DNA of 59,369 nt from Campylobacterales bacterium (GTDB lineage: Bacteria > Campylobacterota > Campylobacteria > Campylobacterales > Sulfurimonadaceae): the NCBI GenBank assembly GCA_026390075.1, contig JAPLGP010000010.1:1-59369 (forward strand), read 5' to 3'. The notes under the pieces are model-generated. The model did no database searches. It was not told the DNA's origin and saw only the letters and a list, made by a program, of their open reading frames with translations. Positions within the stretch are counted from its first letter, which is position 1, and each line of letters opens with the position of its first letter. Shown here piece after piece: positions 8,263-16,698 of this stretch. Position numbers and translations under genes: made by a program.

Positions 8263-8484
8263 TTAGTGGTCTCCACGAGAGACAATCGTCGCCACAATCT
8301 CATCAGGAAGTTTTTTAACGCTCGGTTTAATGTGCCAAACATCGCCATTTGTGAGGTTTACATTCCCACCCCATTTCTCATCTGTGTCAAATTCAAGAGA
8401 TACAATTATCTCCTCCATATCTCTTTTTGCAAGGTAAAAAAGTACCTGCCCTTTGTCATTTTCTCGTAACATTATTGTCGCCAT
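8263..8484 (-). CDS. nifT: NifT/FixU
   Basis: The 73-residue protein matches the small NifT/FixU family: MATIMLRENDKGQVLFYLAK, then DMEEIIVSLEFD, WGG and a basic, proline-containing C-terminus. NifT genes are found in nif operons; loss usually has a mild effect and the biochemical role is unsettled. Length is typical. It stands between a strong terminator and a repeat element, apparently as a single gene, and I see no TAGAAC-N5-WTGCA element upstream. Confidence 0.85.
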   Translation of the reverse strand: MATIMLRENDKGQVLFYLAKRDMEEIIVSLEFDTDEKWGGNVNLTNGDVWHIKPSVKKLPDEIVATIVSRGDH

Positions 8485-8512
8485 TTGTAATCCTTTTTCA
8501 ATTAATTTAAAT

Positions 8513-8613
8513 AGACATCTTGCATAACCTAGATTGCTTCGTCATTCTTCCTTGGTACATGACCGTCATTGCGAACGAAATGAAGCAATCTAAAAATAGG
8601 TTATGCAAGAAGT
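8513..8613. repeat. Dispersed palindromic repeat
   Basis: Outer arms cttgcataaccta (8519-8531) and taggttatgcaag (8597-8609) are perfect inverted copies. The inside carries gattgcttcgtcattc and gaacgaaatgaagcaatc, the core of the dispersed repeat family in this window. Confidence 0.85.
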
Positions 8614-10266
8614 TTAATAAAACATTTTTTTGAGCTTATGCCATACATTATTATGCACAGCACTATCAAACGAAACACTAAAATAGTTATGACTTAACTG
8701 CTCTACAAAAGATGCATCGTTAAATTCAGTATCATCCTTATTTGGGTAGTCATTGCGAAAATGTACACCTCTACTCTCTTTTCGTGCCAAAGCACAAAGT
8801 ATCATCGCTTCGGCAATGAGCATCGCATTTTTAAACTCTAGTATGGATGAGAGTTCTACATTGTTGTGAAGTTCTTTACTCACACAGTGCATTCCATACT
8901 GTTTTTTCATCAGATAGTGCGTGTACTCTAAAGCCGATGAGAGGGAATGTTCATCTCTAAAAACACCTGCATTTCTAAAGAGTGATTCCCCTAGATTTTT
9001 ACGCATGGCATTCATGTTAAAGAGGCTCTCACCAGCAAGTATCTTATCCACACGACGCATTTCTTTATTGACATACGCATAATCAATCGGCTGAAATTCT
9101 CTTTTTTTGGCAACTTTTGCCGCTTCTATCCCCGCCGTGCGCCCAAAATATGCTCCCTCAAGAAGCGAATTACCTCCTAGTCTATTTGCTCCATGCACAC
9201 CTGTCACCGCACACTCTCCACATGCAAAAACATAAGGCATATCAGTCGATGTATCTTCTCTGACCCAAATACCGCCGATGGTATAATGGGCTGAGGGAGT
9301 GATTTCTAGCAGTTCGGTTACAAGGTCTATTCCCGCCGAACCAAGAGCGAGTTTTCGAGCGGAAGGCAACTTTTCTTCTATCACTTTTTCGCCCAAATGT
9401 CGTACATCCAAATAAACTTTATGCCCTTGGAGCATGTGGTTTAAAATCTCACGAGAGAGTTTATCTCTGGTTTGAAGCTCATCCGTAAATCGCGCACCAC
9501 GCTCATCGACCAAATATCCACCCTCACCCCGTGCCGCTTCACTTATCAACGCCCCGCTTTGTGCTAAAGTTGTAGGATGAAACTGGATAAACTCCATATT
9601 GCTCAGACGCATGTTAGCACGAAGAGCCGCGGCGATAACATCTCCTGAACTCTCTTGAGAATTTGTGCTGTGTCCTCTGAAAATTCCCGCATATCCGCCA
9701 CCTGCAAGGACTAAAGACTTACATGCCAGAGCGATTACCTGAGAGTTGTGTCTTCTTAAAACCGTAACGCCTGAAAGGTTGCCCTTGTACTTTGTAATAT
9801 TTAAAAACTGATGATTTGAGAGTATATGCACACCCGCATCACGACACTGCAAAAAGAGTGTTTGAATGATAGATGCACCCGTTTTATCGGCTATGTAGCA
9901 GGTGCGATTTGCGTACGAACCACCAAAGGGGCGTTGGTGTAAATTGCCATGTTCATCCTCATCAAATGCTACACCCATCTCTTTAAGTTCGGCGATAATA
10001 TTGGGAGCTTCTTTGCACATGCCCTCAATATTTCGCAGATGTGACAAGCCATCTGCACCATCCACTGTATCTTTTACATGACGGGACACAGAATCATCCT
10101 GTGTAAAATTTAAAACTGCATTGATTCCACCAGAAGCAACTGCCGAGTTGGAGCGGAATGGATTTCCTTTGGTAAGCACGGCGACATTTTGTCCCGACTT
10201 TTTTGCATAAAGTGCCGCATAAAGCCCTGAAATTCCACTCCCAACTACAATAATGTCATACAACAT
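8614..10266 (-). CDS. FAD-dependent oxidoreductase, L-aspartate oxidase / fumarate reductase family
   Basis: The 550-residue protein has an N-terminal FAD fold (DIIVVGSGISGLYAALYA), SAVASGGINAV, the substrate motif FHPTTL, SEAARGEGGYLVDERGARF and ANRLGGNSLLEG. These fit the NadB/SdhA/FrdA flavoprotein superfamily. NadB oxidises aspartate to iminoaspartate for NAD synthesis, but the FTDELQTRDKLSREI segment also resembles fumarate reductases, so the substrate is uncertain. Its start overlaps the aldo/keto reductase stop by 11 bases, placing it in the nifU operon. The link to nif could be redox or quinolinate supply. Confidence 0.7.
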   Translation of the reverse strand: MLYDIIVVGSGISGLYAALYAKKSGQNVAVLTKGNPFRSNSAVASGGINAVLNFTQDDSVSRHVKDTVDGADGLSHLRNIEGMCKEAPNIIAELKEMGVAFDEDEHGNLHQRPFGGSYANRTCYIADKTGASIIQTLFLQCRDAGVHILSNHQFLNITKYKGNLSGVTVLRRHNSQVIALACKSLVLAGGGYAGIFRGHSTNSQESSGDVIAAALRANMRLSNMEFIQFHPTTLAQSGALISEAARGEGGYLVDERGARFTDELQTRDKLSREILNHMLQGHKVYLDVRHLGEKVIEEKLPSARKLALGSAGIDLVTELLEITPSAHYTIGGIWVREDTSTDMPYVFACGECAVTGVHGANRLGGNSLLEGAYFGRTAGIEAAKVAKKREFQPIDYAYVNKEMRRVDKILAGESLFNMNAMRKNLGESLFRNAGVFRDEHSLSSALEYTHYLMKKQYGMHCVSKELHNNVELSSILEFKNAMLIAEAMILCALARKESRGVHFRNDYPNKDDTEFNDASFVEQLSHNYFSVSFDSAVHNNVWHKLKKMFY

Positions 10267-11380
10267 TTTTGCCTCCGAAGAGTTGTGTAAGATTTTGTTG
10301 TGGTGTATTTGGTATGTACGCCAACATCAGGTTATCTTCCACATGCCGAGGATTGACCGCACCAAACAAGGCACTCACGACATTTCCCATCCTTGCAAAC
10401 TGCAACGCACTTGCCACATCGTTTAACTCACTCGTGCCGAGAAGTTCGCCCACTCTCGCGTCAAACTTTCTTTGAAAAATATTTGCCTGAAGAAGCGAAG
10501 AGGACGCCATCATTTTTAGCCCATACCCTTGCACCATTTGCATGAGCGTGTAGTATTTTCCATCAGGTGCTTTTTGGTTTGAGAAGTTATACGCATCCGA
10601 TTTTGCGATGTTATAAGGTGACTGAATATACTTAAAGTGATGCTCTTTTCCGCCAACTTCCACTGCTATTTCGACCATATCTTTGAGTGAAAGATACTCT
10701 GTATGCGTCTCATCGTACAAAAATCCATTCCAACACGCTATCCCATAGTGGCGGATTTTGCCCTCTTTTACCAGTTTTTCAAAAAGTTCAAACGCTTTTT
10801 TGATTCGTTTTTTGAGTGTTTTATAGTCAATGTAGCCGAGTTGCATTTCAGGATTATGCAAAAACAGAATATCAATAGTTTTAAGTTGTAAGTTTTGAAG
10901 GCTCTGCTCCACACTCCAACGCAAATACGCAGGAGCGATACAATGTTGGTCAACAATAATGTCCTCTTTTGTCGCAAGTCCGCTACTTAAAACATTCTCT
11001 TCAATCCATTGGTAGGGATTTTCAGGAAACGGAAAATCAAGCGGTAAAAAACCCGCTTTTGAAGTGATGACGACCTGCTCTCTTGAAACTTTTTTCTCCT
11101 CAAAAAGCTCTTGAAGTGCCTCGCCAATTTCTCTCTCACTTATTTGGTAACGATAATTTATAGCGGTGTCAATAAGATTCATTCCATTTAAGAGTGCCAT
11201 TTTTACAGACTCTTTGTAATTCACAACATAATTCTCTTCACGGTAAGGCTCTTTGCGAAATGTACCAAGTCCAAGCGAAGAGACAAAAACATCGCCATCA
11301 AAACGATAAAAATCTTTGCTATATTTAGGAAACTGCTTTAAATAACCAAAAGTTCCCTCTTTGGTTGCGTAAGTTTTCAT
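10256..11380 (-). CDS. Aldo/keto reductase family oxidoreductase
   Basis: The product of about 374 residues has the aldo/keto reductase barrel motifs: LIDTAINYRY (catalytic Asp and Tyr region), VITSKAGF (Lys) and ILFLHNPE (His). These enzymes reduce carbonyls with NADPH; the substrate here cannot be told. The ATG at 11380 overlaps the nifU stop in TAATG, which argues for translational coupling; a start 33 codons further up would lie deep inside nifU and is rejected. It is followed with an 11-base overlap by the FAD oxidoreductase. Confidence 0.8.
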   Translation of the reverse strand: MKTYATKEGTFGYLKQFPKYSKDFYRFDGDVFVSSLGLGTFRKEPYREENYVVNYKESVKMALLNGMNLIDTAINYRYQISEREIGEALQELFEEKKVSREQVVITSKAGFLPLDFPFPENPYQWIEENVLSSGLATKEDIIVDQHCIAPAYLRWSVEQSLQNLQLKTIDILFLHNPEMQLGYIDYKTLKKRIKKAFELFEKLVKEGKIRHYGIACWNGFLYDETHTEYLSLKDMVEIAVEVGGKEHHFKYIQSPYNIAKSDAYNFSNQKAPDGKYYTLMQMVQGYGLKMMASSSLLQANIFQRKFDARVGELLGTSELNDVASALQFARMGNVVSALFGAVNPRHVEDNLMLAYIPNTPQQNLTQLFGGKNVV

Positions 11381-12351
11381 TATGTCACTATCACTTTTAA
11401 TGGTGCTTTGAGTTTGAACTTGAGCATATCTTCTATACCAGCAAGTGTTGTTGTTGTGTTCATCGAACAACTCATACATTCGCCCTGATATTTGATAAGA
11501 ACATCAAAAACTCCACCGTTGTCTTGAATATCCATAAGTTCCACATTCCCGCCATCGGCTTTGAGTGTCGGACGGATGTACTCTTCTAAAATAGATTCAA
11601 CCGCTTTAATTTTCTGTACAAGTCCCATCGAGAGGAATGTTCCATCTCCTTTTGCTTCAATGATTTTACGGCTTTTTTCTTCTGCTTCTTTTGCCTCTTT
11701 GACCTCTAAAAGCAAATCTACCAAATAAACATCTTTTCTCTCATGTCCCCCAGGTTTGATACACGATTTACAAAATCCACCTGCCTTGGTGTAGTCAATA
11801 ATCTCTTCAATCGTAGTTAATTTGTTCAGTTTTATCACTTCCATAAGTGTATCTTGAGAAACTCTAGCACACTCACAGATGATAAATTCACTCTCTAAAC
11901 TCTCCATGTCTACGCCTTTGTAGATGGAAGCTGCTTTTTTGATAACATCGTACGCCATAACAGAACAGTGCATTTTTTGCCCTGGAACTGCGGGAATATC
12001 TGGCTCATCTCTGAGAGCTTTTTCTACATCTATGTTTGTGATTTTAAGGGCTTCATCGACAGTTTTACTCATACAAAGTTCCGCCATCATGTCTGAAGAT
12101 GCTATGGCAGTGCCACAACCGAAACTTTTAAACTTACTACTTACAATCGTGTCAGTTTTTGGATCAATGAGCCAATACAATCGAACTGCATCCCCACAAC
12201 TCTCAGCACCAAAATCCGCGATAATCAGCTCATTATCGCCCTTTTGTGCCTCAGTTATTTCGCCCATATTGGTAGGTTCATTCATTCTTCTTTGTACTTC
12301 CAGTGAGTACTCTTCCCAAAGTGCACCACCGATTAAACTATCTCTTGCCAT
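11380..12351 (-). CDS. nifU: NifU, Fe-S cluster scaffold for nitrogenase
   Basis: The 323-residue protein has the full NifU layout: an IscU-like N-terminal domain with cysteines in AESCGD, FGCGTA and MHCSVMA; a central BFD-like [2Fe-2S] domain (CECARVS...GGFCKSC, about 135-185); and a C-terminal Nfu domain with ADGGNVELMDI and ECMSCSMNT. It assembles Fe-S clusters with sulfur from NifS and passes them to nitrogenase proteins. It heads the operon nifU-aldo/keto reductase-FAD oxidoreductase. A promoter element with AAGAAC lies at 12393-12408. Confidence 0.95.
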   Translation of the reverse strand: MARDSLIGGALWEEYSLEVQRRMNEPTNMGEITEAQKGDNELIIADFGAESCGDAVRLYWLIDPKTDTIVSSKFKSFGCGTAIASSDMMAELCMSKTVDEALKITNIDVEKALRDEPDIPAVPGQKMHCSVMAYDVIKKAASIYKGVDMESLESEFIICECARVSQDTLMEVIKLNKLTTIEEIIDYTKAGGFCKSCIKPGGHERKDVYLVDLLLEVKEAKEAEEKSRKIIEAKGDGTFLSMGLVQKIKAVESILEEYIRPTLKADGGNVELMDIQDNGGVFDVLIKYQGECMSCSMNTTTTLAGIEDMLKFKLKAPLKVIVT

Positions 12352-12392
12352 AGAACCCTCACTTTTGTAATCTAAATCTTTAATGAAGCTAT

Positions 12393-12408
12393 TGCAATTT
12401 TTGTTCTT
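12393..12408 (-). promoter_or_regulatory. Nif-type promoter element of nifU (AAGAAC-N5-TTGCA)
   Basis: On the minus strand AAGAAC, five bases and TTGCA lie about 42 bases upstream of the nifU ATG. It differs in one base from the TAGAAC-N5-WTGCA element shared by other nif genes here. Confidence 0.6.
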
Positions 12409-12439
12409 GTTGAAAAACTTTAAAGGATGTTATTGGAAT

Positions 12440-12505
12440 ATGATGATTGGATGGGTTGAAAATTTTGATGGCTGTTTTTTATTGGGAAAGGTGAAACTGG
12501 AAACC
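12440..12505. repeat. Partial copy of the 16442 MITE-like element
   Basis: tgattggatgggttgaaaat and the following ttttgatggctgttttt...aaaggtgaaac match the right part of the element at 16442-16618 with a few changes. The two copies lie on either side of the restriction-modification and toxin-antitoxin genes. Confidence 0.6.
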
Positions 12506-12638
12506 CTATATTTCAATTATGTATCTTAGCCATTTATATTTGCCACAATTAAATATATTGCAAATTGAAAGATTTTAGTTAAACCCTAGAGCATATAATT
12601 CTTTGATAAAAAATGGAGGTATTGACATGTGTGTCCTT

Positions 12639-13829
12639 TTAAGTATTTGCATTGTTTAAAATTTCTTTAAATCCATAAGAGGTTGAATTGATAATTTCTA
12701 TTGTATGATCCACCGTATCAAGCTCAAATAATAATTTTATATCATTTATTCTTATTAAAAATGATTTCTTAGAACGCTTAACTTTGACTGCTTTACTTAG
12801 TTGTTTTATTGCTTCTTCGATAGTTTCATGCTCTTTCTGAATACGAACTAATATTGGACTATTTTGATATGTTTCCTTTAATATTGCATCTATTCCGCTA
12901 TTTCTTTGAACAGGAACATATTCTATATCATGCAAAAATTTTTCAACTTGACTATCAACATTATTATATGCATCCTTCCCTTTTTGTAATAGATTTGATT
13001 CGCTTTTGATAGGATTATCCAATCTTGAATTTGTTAACTTAATTGCATCCTCTGAAATATCCATACCAATAACTTTTCTTTTTTTCAGTTTTCCTGCAAC
13101 TAAAGTTGTCCCACTACCACAAAATGGATCGAGTACTATATCTCCTTCATTGGATGCTATTTCAATAATTCGTTCCAATAATAAAATTGGCTTTTGTGTT
13201 GGATAACCAACTCTCTCTTTGGCTTTTGGGTTTAAATATGGTATTTCCCAAACATCATTCAAAGGAACACCTTTTTTAATATCACTGTTTATTGTATTTC
13301 CATTTTCATCTCTTGCATAGACAGTTTTACCATTGTTATTTCTAATTCTTTTTTGTAAAATTTGGTCTACATTTGTCGTTTCTGAATAATTATTGTAAAG
13401 AGTTTTAAATTTAAAATCTTTAGTTTTTGAATAAAAATATATAGTTTGGTGTGAAGGCAATAATCCCTTTCGTGAATTTGACCATCTTTTATAATACCAA
13501 ATAATTTCGGATTGAAATTGTTCTAACCCAAAAACATCATCTAAAAGAGTTTTAACAATATGTGTAGAATTTTTATCACAATGAACAAAAATATTTCCTG
13601 TATCTTTTAGTACCCTTTTCAATTCAATGAACCTGTAATACAGAAACTCTGCATATTCCTCATTGCTTTTCCAAATATCTTTATATGAGAATTCTTTACT
13701 TCCATCTCTTGTTTTTAATTTTTGTACTTTATTGGTAAAAAATGGTGGATCTAAATATATTAAATCAATGCTATTATTTTCAAACTTTTTTAAAAGCTTT
13801 AAACAATCCCCTAGTAAAACTTTTTCCAA
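12639..13829 (-). CDS. Type II DNA methyltransferase (beta class)
   Basis: The 396-residue protein has the catalytic motif IV DPPF near the N-terminus (IDLIYLDPPFFTN) and the S-adenosylmethionine motif FxGxG further on (VLDPFCGSGTT), the order of beta-class N6-adenine/N4-cytosine methyltransferases. About 130 extra residues follow the catalytic domain. It lies two bases after the nuclease gene, as a cognate modification enzyme. If the partner is ApaLI-like, GTGCAC would be the target. The island has a lower GC content than the flanking nif genes. Confidence 0.85.
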   Translation of the reverse strand: MEKVLLGDCLKLLKKFENNSIDLIYLDPPFFTNKVQKLKTRDGSKEFSYKDIWKSNEEYAEFLYYRFIELKRVLKDTGNIFVHCDKNSTHIVKTLLDDVFGLEQFQSEIIWYYKRWSNSRKGLLPSHQTIYFYSKTKDFKFKTLYNNYSETTNVDQILQKRIRNNNGKTVYARDENGNTINSDIKKGVPLNDVWEIPYLNPKAKERVGYPTQKPILLLERIIEIASNEGDIVLDPFCGSGTTLVAGKLKKRKVIGMDISEDAIKLTNSRLDNPIKSESNLLQKGKDAYNNVDSQVEKFLHDIEYVPVQRNSGIDAILKETYQNSPILVRIQKEHETIEEAIKQLSKAVKVKRSKKSFLIRINDIKLLFELDTVDHTIEIINSTSYGFKEILNNANT

Positions 13830-13831
13830 AT

Positions 13832-14767
13832 TTATACTCCAAAGTTTTCTTTTGCGATTTTTTCTAAAATATTTTTTAAATCAATACTCGTTCTATCTTT
13901 TACATATTCCCAAGCACTATCCCCATAGTAATAATGACCTTCAATACCTTTATAAAGAGTTTCTAATGTGCTCTGAATTTTCATTGCTTGTTCACGATTA
14001 GGATAATAAAACATTACTCTAATAGGAGTATAACCTGCGGCATGAATTACTCTAATTCTTGTATGTTCTTTTGTTATATGGTCACCATCAGTTGTAGCAT
14101 CTCTCCATTTTATTTCTATTGCATTATTACCTTCTAAACAATCAATTTCAAAAGTTTTTGGTCGTGTTCCTAAAGTATTTGCTATTTTTGTTGTAGCTGA
14201 TTCAGGAAATTTATGTAAAAAGCACAGTTTTGTAGCATCTTCTAAAAAAGAACCTGCATATTTATATAAAAATCGTCCTTTATTCTGATATAAATCAATT
14301 AAATGACCCTCTTCATCTGTTACTCCTAAAACTTGATAAACCAAGTAATGTGCCTTATCATCATTCTTCATCTCTTCCGTTCTGTCATCAATTTTACTTT
14401 TTAGATTATCTGCATATTTTTTTGCTAAATCTTTTATTTCTTGTTCTATATTCATCAAAACACCTTCTTCTCCCTCTTTAATTTTATTTTCTAAATCTTC
14501 TATTTCATCTTCAAGTATATTTAATCCTGATGGATACTGAGATATAAGTGATTCATAAATCATTTCTTCAAATATATAAGATGTATCACTTTCATCATCT
14601 GGATTATAACTTACCTTATTTTCCTTGATAAAATCATCTTCTTCTTTCAATAACTCATTATATTCTCTTATTGAAAGTTTATCTAAGTATTGATTTAATT
14701 CTTCATATTGTTTTTCTTTAAGATGTAGCATATTTTTTAATTCAGTTAAATCTTCAAAGTTTTCCAT
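13832..14767 (-). CDS. Type II restriction endonuclease, ApaLI-like
   Basis: The 311-residue protein has a charged coiled N-terminal half (to about 150) and a C-terminal half with CLEGNNAIEIKWRDATTDGD near residue 210, where the Asp/Glu and Glu-x-Lys positions fit a PD-(D/E)XK-type nuclease site. The region EIKWRDATTDGDHITKEHTR and the ending resemble what I recall of the ApaLI family (recognition GTGCAC). The methyltransferase gene follows directly. The family call is from memory of motifs, and GTGCAC still occurs in the window, for example near 4545, 15911 and 25966. Confidence 0.65.
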   Translation of the reverse strand: MENFEDLTELKNMLHLKEKQYEELNQYLDKLSIREYNELLKEEDDFIKENKVSYNPDDESDTSYIFEEMIYESLISQYPSGLNILEDEIEDLENKIKEGEEGVLMNIEQEIKDLAKKYADNLKSKIDDRTEEMKNDDKAHYLVYQVLGVTDEEGHLIDLYQNKGRFLYKYAGSFLEDATKLCFLHKFPESATTKIANTLGTRPKTFEIDCLEGNNAIEIKWRDATTDGDHITKEHTRIRVIHAAGYTPIRVMFYYPNREQAMKIQSTLETLYKGIEGHYYYGDSAWEYVKDRTSIDLKNILEKIAKENFGV

Positions 14768-14799
14768 ATTTTATCTTTGCTAGTTAGTTAAAATTAAAA

Positions 14800-14830
14800 G
14801 AGACCAATCAAAAAACTTTTGATTGGTCTC
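14800..14830 (-). terminator. Terminator hairpin after the TIR-like gene
   Basis: gagaccaatcaaaa and ttttgattggtctc form a perfect 14-bp stem with a three-base loop, followed on the minus strand by a T-rich tail. It ends the TIR-like gene upstream of the nuclease gene. Confidence 0.8.
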
Positions 14831-14840
14831 CTTTAGTTTA

Positions 14841-15575
14841 TTACGCACTTACTTGTTTGAGTTTTTCTTTAAGTGCTTTTGTTAAATCTTTTATACCTTG
14901 GGCATTTGGATAATATTTCAAAAATCTATGATGCCTCATATCAAATGGTACATCATCCATTGATTGTGATATAGGGATAACTAACTTTCCAAGAGTATGT
15001 GCAATTCCAGTTTCATACATCACATTTGGATTCTTGCCAGTAAAATCCACGATTACAATAGAAGACCTATAAATTAAGCTAAATATATCTTGGATAATCG
15101 TGCTATTTTCCCAAATATCATCTGCTCTTAATACTCTATAGGTTGTATCTTTACATGAGTTTTTAATAGCTTCATAAACTGCTTTCAAAGATGAATCAAA
15201 TGGCATCATGACTGCAATTAAGTCATGTTCAACTGGAGTATTGGGTATTTCAAATACATTTGGAGCAAAAGTTATTTTAATTGCAGATGGTTTTGCTGAA
15301 ATATAATGTGTCTCTTCCTCAAATTTTTCATTCAAATAAGTATCAAAAATATTTAAAGCACTTTCATTTTGAGAAGCTATACCGCTGAGAACATTTAATA
15401 CATTCCCAGAATAATCTTCATCACCCCAGCTTAAACTTCTTAATAATCGTTTATGCCCTTTAATCAAATCAGAAAAACCAGTAAGCAAACCGATTTCTTC
15501 CCAATTTTCTTGTGTAAAATTCGAAACAATTCTTTCTCGAATTTTAATGATTCGCTGCCCAAGGTCTAAATCCAG
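14841..15575 (-). CDS. TIR-like / nucleoside deoxyribosyltransferase-like protein
   Basis: The C-terminal domain (VMMPFDSSLKAVYEAIK, RADDIWENSTIIQDIF, IVIVDFTGKNPNVMYETGIAH, PFDMRH) is a Rossmann-like fold seen in proteins linked to nucleotide-based signalling and defence; the enzymatic role is not known to me. The frame is open well above the TTG at 15488. It continues through LDLGQRIIKIRERIVSNF, which looks like native sequence, up to a CTG at 15575. AGGAG stands six bases before that CTG, the only ribosome site seen, so I place the start there. An ATT at 15578 is an alternative. Its neighbours are restriction genes. Confidence 0.65.
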   Translation of the reverse strand: MDLDLGQRIIKIRERIVSNFTQENWEEIGLLTGFSDLIKGHKRLLRSLSWGDEDYSGNVLNVLSGIASQNESALNIFDTYLNEKFEEETHYISAKPSAIKITFAPNVFEIPNTPVEHDLIAVMMPFDSSLKAVYEAIKNSCKDTTYRVLRADDIWENSTIIQDIFSLIYRSSIVIVDFTGKNPNVMYETGIAHTLGKLVIPISQSMDDVPFDMRHHRFLKYYPNAQGIKDLTKALKEKLKQVSA

Positions 15576-15938
15576 AATATACTCCTGTAACTTAATTTAT
15601 AACTATTAATTCAGCGAACATTATATATCAAACAGCTTGATATTTACTAAATAAACGAACAAAAAAATGTTTGTTTAAATAATTAAATCATTGAAAAATG
15701 AAATATTTTGACTATTTATTTAGCTTAAAACACTAGAATCTTTAAGTAATTACACTCATATGAATGTATCTCCATCTTTTTTAAAATAATCATTTCTTGT
15801 GCAACCCACTTTTAGATTGCTTCACGCCGACTCGATGACGGTTTGCTTTTAGTATAGCAATGCCAAGAGAAAAATTGATTGGTAAATTCTATATATTATT
15901 TTGCTAAAATTGTGCACAGATTTAACAAAAGGATTTTT
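15576..15938. other. AT-rich gap with a partial dispersed repeat
   Basis: No gene is seen here. Bases 15797-15846 hold a fragment of the dispersed repeat (gattgcttcacgccg...gatgacgg). Near 15655 two short tttgtt/aacaaa stretches form a weak palindrome. The end contains the ribosome site (aaaagga) for the antitoxin. Confidence 0.5.
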
Positions 15939-16173
15939 ATGTTAGCCTTGAGACAAGAACAGCTTTTTGATGAGATAGATATTTTACCGATAGATTTAAA
16001 AACGAAAATTGTCGATAAAATATTGGCAAGTATAACTCCTTCAAACACTTTAATAGATGAGCTTTGGATACAAAAAGCAAATAAAAGAAAAAAATGAGAT
16101 TGAATCTCACTCTGTAACTTTAGTCGATGGTGATGAAGTTTTTAAAAAAATTTCTAAAAGATTAAATTCATAA
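15939..16173 (+). pseudogene. Addiction-module antitoxin, frameshifted
   Basis: The frame starts MLALRQEQLFDEIDILPIDL at 15939 after a good AAAGGA site and stops at 16097 after 53 codons. A change of one frame in the A7 run at about 16090 restores EIESHSVTLVDGDEVFKKIS and the expected terminus at 16173. The composite matches the short putative addiction-module antitoxin family that pairs with RelE/ParE toxins. Either a single extra base inactivated it or the A7 tract is slippery. The toxin remnant follows directly. Confidence 0.7.
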
Positions 16174-16436
16174 ATAAAATACTCAATGATGCAGTTGATT
16201 ATTATGAGGAGTGTAAACAAAATCTCGGTTCAGAATTTGCCTATGAAATCTATCAAACAACTCAAAGAATATTAGAATTTCCAACTTCTTGGCAAAAATT
16301 AGATGCAGATATAAGAAGATGCTTAACAAATAGATTTCCATTTGGCATAATCTATTATCAAAGAGATAATGAGATTGTTTTTTTAGCGGTTATGCAACTC
16401 AACAGAAAACCAAACTATTGGAAAAATAGAAACTAG
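16170..16436 (+). pseudogene. RelE/ParE-type toxin, start codon lost
   Basis: An open frame encodes INKILNDAVDYYEECKQNLG, then RILEFPTSWQKL, RRFPFGIIYY-like and VMQLNRKPNYW, the pattern of ParE/RelE toxins (88 residues). In this family the start usually overlaps the antitoxin stop as tcATGA; here the site reads tcATAA, so the initiation codon is ATA. No other in-frame ATG, GTG or TTG occurs before the core. With the antitoxin frameshift this points to a decayed module. Confidence 0.7.
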
Positions 16437-16441
16437 ATTTG

Positions 16442-16618
16442 CTCGTTCCACCTTTTACAAGCTGAAATACCTACTTCAATTACAACTTCATAAAACTTCC
16501 ACATGCCAATAAAAATTAAATATATACTGATATGAAAATCATGCGATTATTGGATGGGCTAAAAATTTTGATAGCTGTTTTTGTGATGTGTATTTTAGCT
16601 TGTAAAAGGTGAAACGAG
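16442..16618. mobile_element. MITE-like element with 22-bp inverted ends
   Basis: CTCGTTCCACCTTTTACAAGCT at 16442-16463 is repeated inverted at 16597-16618 with one mismatch, spaced by about 133 bases that encode nothing. The motif CCACATGCC lies inside at 16499. The end sequence CTCGTTCCACCTT also occurs in the palindrome at 38289-38351 and, as fragments, at 17582-17630. Only the ends flagged are seen; no transposase is nearby. Confidence 0.65.
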
Positions 16619-16698
16619 AAGACAACGAAGTATAATGATTCGCCAATTTTAAAAATTCATAATACCATGAAATAAATTACCAAATAAAAGAGATTAGT

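Noticed and set aside
10018-10030. Further CCACATGCC copies with mismatches (near 10018, 21381, 30880, 33594, 46744, 55199)
   Set aside because: Each differs in one or more core bases and was left out of the count to keep the figure exact.
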